DNA of 64,000 bases, taken from NCBI RefSeq assembly GCF_021725675.1, contig NZ_JAKJPO010000005.1, positions 90,965 to 154,964 of the forward strand, given 5' to 3'. Position 1 is the first letter of the stretch; the number at the start of each line of letters is the position of its first letter. Positions 60,929 to 64,000 of the stretch are shown piece after piece. Position numbers and translations under genes: made by a program. The notes under the pieces were generated by a model. It searched no databases. It had not been told where the DNA came from and saw only the letters and a program-made list of their open reading frames with translations. The stretch is from Marilutibacter chinensis. GTDB taxonomy: Bacteria > Pseudomonadota > Gammaproteobacteria > Xanthomonadales > Xanthomonadaceae.

Positions 60929-61675
60929 ATGAGCAAGCTGCAGAACAAGGTCGCCGTCGTCACCGGCGCCTCCAAGGGCATCGGTGCCGCCATCGCCACC
61001 GCACTGGCCGCCGAAGGCGCGGCGGTCGTCGTCAACTACGCGTCGAGCCGGGACGGTGCCGATGCCGTCGTCGCGAAGATCGCCGCCGCCGGCGGCCGTG
61101 CCGTCGCGGTACAGGGCGACGTCTCCGATCTGGCCGGGGCGCGGGCGATCGTCGGTGCCGCGATCGAGCACTTCGGCCGCCTCGACATCCTCGTCAACAA
61201 CTCCGGCGTCTACGGTTTCGCGCCGCTGGAGGAGATCGACGAGGCGCATTTCCACCGCCACTTCGACATCAACGTGCTCGGCCTGCTGCTGACCACCCAG
61301 GCGGCCGCCAGGCACATGGGCGAGGGCGCGAGCATCATCAACGTCAGTTCGGTGGTGACCCGGGTCACGCCGCCGAATACCGCGGTCTACACCGGCACCA
61401 AGGGTGCGGTGGACGCGATCACCGGGGTGCTGTCGAAGGAACTGGCCGAGCGAGGGATCCGCGTCAACGCGATCAACCCGGGCATCGTCGAGACCGAGGG
61501 CACCCGCACCGCCGGGGTCATCGGTTCGGAGATGGAGGCGGGCGTGGTCGCACAGACCCCGCTGGGCCGCGTCGGCCAGCCGGACGAGATCGCCTCGATC
61601 GCGGTCTTCCTCGCCTCCGACGACTCGCGCTGGCTGACCGGCGAGCAGATCGTCGCCAGCGGCGGCCTGCACTGA
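60929..61675 (+). CDS. SDR family oxidoreductase
   Basis: A 248-residue protein from ATG 60929. The cofactor site is VAVVTGASKGIGAAIATALAAEGAAVVVNYASS (TGxxxGxG). ILVNNSGVYGF replaces the usual NNAG with NNSG. The active site has INVSSVVTRVTPPNTAVYTGTKGAVDAITG (Ser, Tyr-x-x-x-Lys). The end GEQIVASGGLH is typical of classical FabG-like SDRs. Preference for NADPH is likely from the N-terminal Ser/Arg. Substrate unknown. Confidence 0.9.
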   Translation: MSKLQNKVAVVTGASKGIGAAIATALAAEGAAVVVNYASSRDGADAVVAKIAAAGGRAVAVQGDVSDLAGARAIVGAAIEHFGRLDILVNNSGVYGFAPLEEIDEAHFHRHFDINVLGLLLTTQAAARHMGEGASIINVSSVVTRVTPPNTAVYTGTKGAVDAITGVLSKELAERGIRVNAINPGIVETEGTRTAGVIGSEMEAGVVAQTPLGRVGQPDEIASIAVFLASDDSRWLTGEQIVASGGLH

Positions 61676-61765
61676 CGGCCAAAGGTGGCTCCACCCGGTT
61701 CCCGGACCACCGGCGCCGCCGGGGTCAGGGGACCGGGACGGGCGATACCGCCAGCCGCTCGGGAC

Positions 61766-62536
61766 TCAGGTGCGATTGATCGACACGCCGCCGTCGACCC
61801 GCATCGCACTGCCGGTGACGAAGCTGGACGCATCCGATGCGAGGAACAGCGCGGCTTCCGCGATCTCGGCGGGATCGGCGATGCGCTTGAGCGCATGCAG
61901 CCCTTCGACGAAGGCGCGCGACTCCGGCGCCTGGGTGAAGTCGCGCGCGCCGGGCGTATCGGTGCCGCCGGGCAACAGGGCATTGACGCGCACGCCGCGT
62001 GGGCCCGCCTCGGCGGCGAGCACCTGGGTCAGGCCGATCACGCCGGCCTTGGCGGCGGCGTAGGCGGCCATCCCGGGCATGCCGACGGTGTGGCCGACGA
62101 AGGTCGAGGTGAAGATGATCGAGCCGCGTCCGGCTTCGAGCATCGCCGCCAGTTGCCGGCGGGCGCCGAGGAACATGCCGGTCAGGTTGGTGTCGAGGGT
62201 GTCGCGCCAGTCGTCGACGTTCATCTGCGTCACCGGTGCCATCGCGCCGACGCTGCCTGCGTTGTTGAAGGCGATGTCGAGACGGCCGAAGCGCTCGAGC
62301 GCGGTGTCGACCAGCCGGTCCGCGTGGGCTTCGTCGCGGACATCGCCGTCGCACGCGACCGCTTCGCCGCCGGCACGCTCGATTTCGTCGACCAGCTGCG
62401 CGAGCGCGTCCGCGCGCCGCGCTCCGGCCACGATGCGCGCGCCCTCGCGGGCGAATCGCAGGGCCGCCGCGCGTCCGATGCCCGAGCTGGCGCCGGTGAT
62501 GATCGCGACCTTGCCGGTCAGTGTCTGTGCTGCCAT
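61766..62536 (-). CDS. SDR family oxidoreductase
   Basis: A 256-residue classical SDR with VAIITGASSGIGRAAALRFAREGARIVAGARR, DIAFNNAGSVGAM, ITFTSTFVG-type catalytic Ser region (SIIFTSTFVGHTVGMPGMAAYAAAKAGVIGL with Tyr-x-x-x-Lys) and ASSFVTGSAMRVDGGVSINRT at the end. It is of the group often named SDR family glucose-1-dehydrogenase-like proteins. Only about a third of it matches its neighbour at 60929, so it is not a recent duplicate. Substrate unknown. Confidence 0.9.
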   Translation of the reverse strand: MAAQTLTGKVAIITGASSGIGRAAALRFAREGARIVAGARRADALAQLVDEIERAGGEAVACDGDVRDEAHADRLVDTALERFGRLDIAFNNAGSVGAMAPVTQMNVDDWRDTLDTNLTGMFLGARRQLAAMLEAGRGSIIFTSTFVGHTVGMPGMAAYAAAKAGVIGLTQVLAAEAGPRGVRVNALLPGGTDTPGARDFTQAPESRAFVEGLHALKRIADPAEIAEAALFLASDASSFVTGSAMRVDGGVSINRT

Positions 62537-62656
62537 GTCGTATGCGTGCTCCGTGGAAGGGGCGCACAGTGTGGGCAGCGGACGCAGGCGAAGCTGGCCG
62601 GATTCGGCCGCGTCATTGCGACGGATTGCTGCGTCGGCGAGCGGGTGCCGGAAGCC

Positions 62657-62685
62657 AAAAAAGACGGGCCCGCGCGGGGCCCGTC
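62657..62685 (-). terminator. Intrinsic terminator of ald
   Basis: Reading the minus strand, GACGGGCCC, a 5-base loop and the complement GGGCCCGTC are followed by six Ts (A-run 62657-62662 on the plus strand). It lies 37 bases after the ald stop, a textbook intrinsic terminator. Confidence 0.9.
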
Positions 62686-62721
62686 CATGTAGTCCGGGAA
62701 GCGGCCGCCGGCCGCGACGGG

Positions 62722-63840
62722 TCAGAGCCCCAACACCTGCTCCGCGGGCACGTAGGCCAGGCCGTGGGCCTGGGCGACCGGTTCGCAGGTCACCTTGCCC
62801 TCGCAGACGTTCAGGCCGTTGCGCAGGTGGGCGTCGCTGGCGAGCGCCTGCTTCCAGCCCTTGTTGGCCAGCGCCAGCGTGAACGGCAGGGTCACGTTGT
62901 TCAGCGCGAAGGTCGAGGTGCGGGCGACCGCGCCGGGCATGTTGGCGACGCAGTAGTGGACGACGTCGTCGACGACGTAGGTCGGTTCGGCATGGGTGGT
63001 CGCGCGCGAGGTCTCTACGCAGCCGCCCTGGTCGATCGCGACGTCGACGATCACCGAGCCCGGCTTCATCGTCTTCACCATCTCGCGGGTGACCAGCTTG
63101 GGCGCCGCGGCGCCGGGGATCAGCACGGTGCCGATCAGCAGGTCGGCGCGGGCGACCAGGGTCTCGATCGCCTGGCGGGTCGAGAACACGGTGGAGATCG
63201 AGGTTCCGAACTGGGTCGCCAGGCGCTTGAGCGCGTCGGCCGAGCGGTCGACGACGGTCACGTTCGCGCCCATGCCGATCGCGATCGTGGTCGCGTGGGT
63301 GCCGGACACGCCGCCGCCGAGCACGACGACTTCCGCCGCCGGCACGCCGGGCACGCCGCCGAGCAGCACGCCGCGACCGCCCTGCGCCTTCTCCAGCGCA
63401 TGCGCGCCGACCTGCGGCGCGAGACGGCCGGCGACCTCGGACATCGGCGTCAGCAGCGGCAGCGAACCGTTGGCGGCGGTGACGGTTTCATAGGCGATGC
63501 AGACCGCGCCCGACTTGATCAGGTCGTGGGTCTGCGGCGCATCCGGGGCCAGGTGCAGGTAGGTGAACAGGACCTGGCCCGGTCGCAGACGGGCGCGCTC
63601 CTCGGCCAGCGGCTCCTTGACCTTGACGATCATGTCGGCCTGGGCGAACACCTCGTCGGCGCTCGCGGCAATGGTCGCGCCGGCAGCGACATAGTCGTCG
63701 TCGCTCAGGCCGATGCCGAGGCCGGCGCCGGATTGCACGGTGACCTCATGGCCGTGGTGGACCAGTTCCTGCACGGACGAGGGAATGAGGCCGACGCGGT
63801 ACTCGTGGACTTTGATTTCGCTGGGGACGCCGATGCGCAT
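62722..63840 (-). CDS. ald: Alanine dehydrogenase
   Basis: A 372-residue enzyme. It begins [40 protein letters not shown], shows the substrate Lys in [22 protein letters not shown], the NAD fold [27 protein letters not shown], and [36 protein letters not shown]. It interconverts alanine and pyruvate with NAD, linking amino-acid and carbon use. Its intrinsic terminator follows at 62657-62685. The 160 bases upstream to the window edge hold its promoter region and no visible gene. Confidence 0.95.
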   Translation of the reverse strand: MRIGVPSEIKVHEYRVGLIPSSVQELVHHGHEVTVQSGAGLGIGLSDDDYVAAGATIAASADEVFAQADMIVKVKEPLAEERARLRPGQVLFTYLHLAPDAPQTHDLIKSGAVCIAYETVTAANGSLPLLTPMSEVAGRLAPQVGAHALEKAQGGRGVLLGGVPGVPAAEVVVLGGGVSGTHATTIAIGMGANVTVVDRSADALKRLATQFGTSISTVFSTRQAIETLVARADLLIGTVLIPGAAAPKLVTREMVKTMKPGSVIVDVAIDQGGCVETSRATTHAEPTYVVDDVVHYCVANMPGAVARTSTFALNNVTLPFTLALANKGWKQALASDAHLRNGLNVCEGKVTCEPVAQAHGLAYVPAEQVLGL

Positions 63841-64000
63841 GGCGGGGTTCTCTGGGTTGGAGTGGCGCTGTCGTGACCGGCCTGCGGAACGCGGCAGGAG
63901 CGATGCGGGACGGGAATGAGGCGGTCCCGTGAAAGGCCGCCTCGGCCTGTCCCGAATCGATCCGGAACCGTTTCTGCAGCGCTGCTACCGTCGCTCCGCG

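Noticed and set aside
60929..62536. The two neighbouring SDR genes as a recent tandem duplication
   Set aside because: They are on opposite strands and differ widely in sequence apart from the shared family motifs.

Overview
The window is high-GC DNA (mostly near 70 percent GC by eye) densely packed with genes on both strands. The gene set points to a gammaproteobacterium of the Xanthomonadaceae/Lysobacteraceae (Lysobacter- or Luteimonas-like). Pointers are a three-domain Grx4-type monothiol glutaredoxin, a short AMP nucleosidase, an XAC0095-like small protein, LprI-domain lipoproteins beside a candidate secreted lysozyme, and TonB-receptor and RND-pump gene styles. The family-level call is inference from gene content; no rRNA or tRNA gene was seen.

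Layout. 1-13.4 kb: two amidohydrolases (one cut by the window edge), amn-GNAT, an LprI-domain membrane protein with a membrane partner, DUF924, a divergent AraC regulator/AhpD-like pair, Grx4 fusion, DUF1176, polysaccharide deacetylase, methyltransferase, SGNH hydrolase and aminotransferase. 13.5-20.2 kb: rsgA, then a lower-GC accessory block (15.0-18.1 kb) with one broken and one intact LprI-type lipoprotein, a candidate secreted lysozyme-like effector and a coiled-coil membrane protein, then a QEGLA/DUF1704 metallopeptidase-like protein. 20.3-29.0 kb: maeB, a propeller-like protein, a TonB receptor and aceE. 29.0-39.5 kb is the main accessory region: a hipBA toxin-antitoxin pair inserted behind aceE and followed by a second copy of the aceE 3' end; a frameshifted LprI-domain gene; a GHKL-ATPase/nuclease + Vsr + Dcm restriction-modification locus with an XRE regulator; remnants of a DUF2242 lipoprotein gene and of a hipA gene; and several strong palindromes. 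39.5-64 kb returns to chromosomal-looking genes: MarR-GNAT fusion, kptA, ferritin-like, isochorismatase-like, GIY-YIG, DUF421, DUF6438-ankyrin lipoprotein, MBL hydrolase, Excalibur protein, flavodoxin-fold reductase with a divergent LysR, S41 peptidase with a divergent CadC-like regulator, an RND efflux pair, arylamine N-acetyltransferase behind a SoxR-type promoter, a membrane-anchored AraC regulator, DUF2306, two SDRs and alanine dehydrogenase.

The most notable pattern is that all three accessory blocks (14.8-18.2, 29.0-31.0 and 32.5-38.4 kb) sit between an intact chromosomal gene and a partial, diverged copy of that same gene in direct orientation. No integrase or transposase is visible, so these look like cassette insertions or imports that left a duplicated piece of the neighbouring gene. 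Defence and competition functions (toxin-antitoxin, restriction-modification, effector/immunity-like genes) are concentrated in these blocks.
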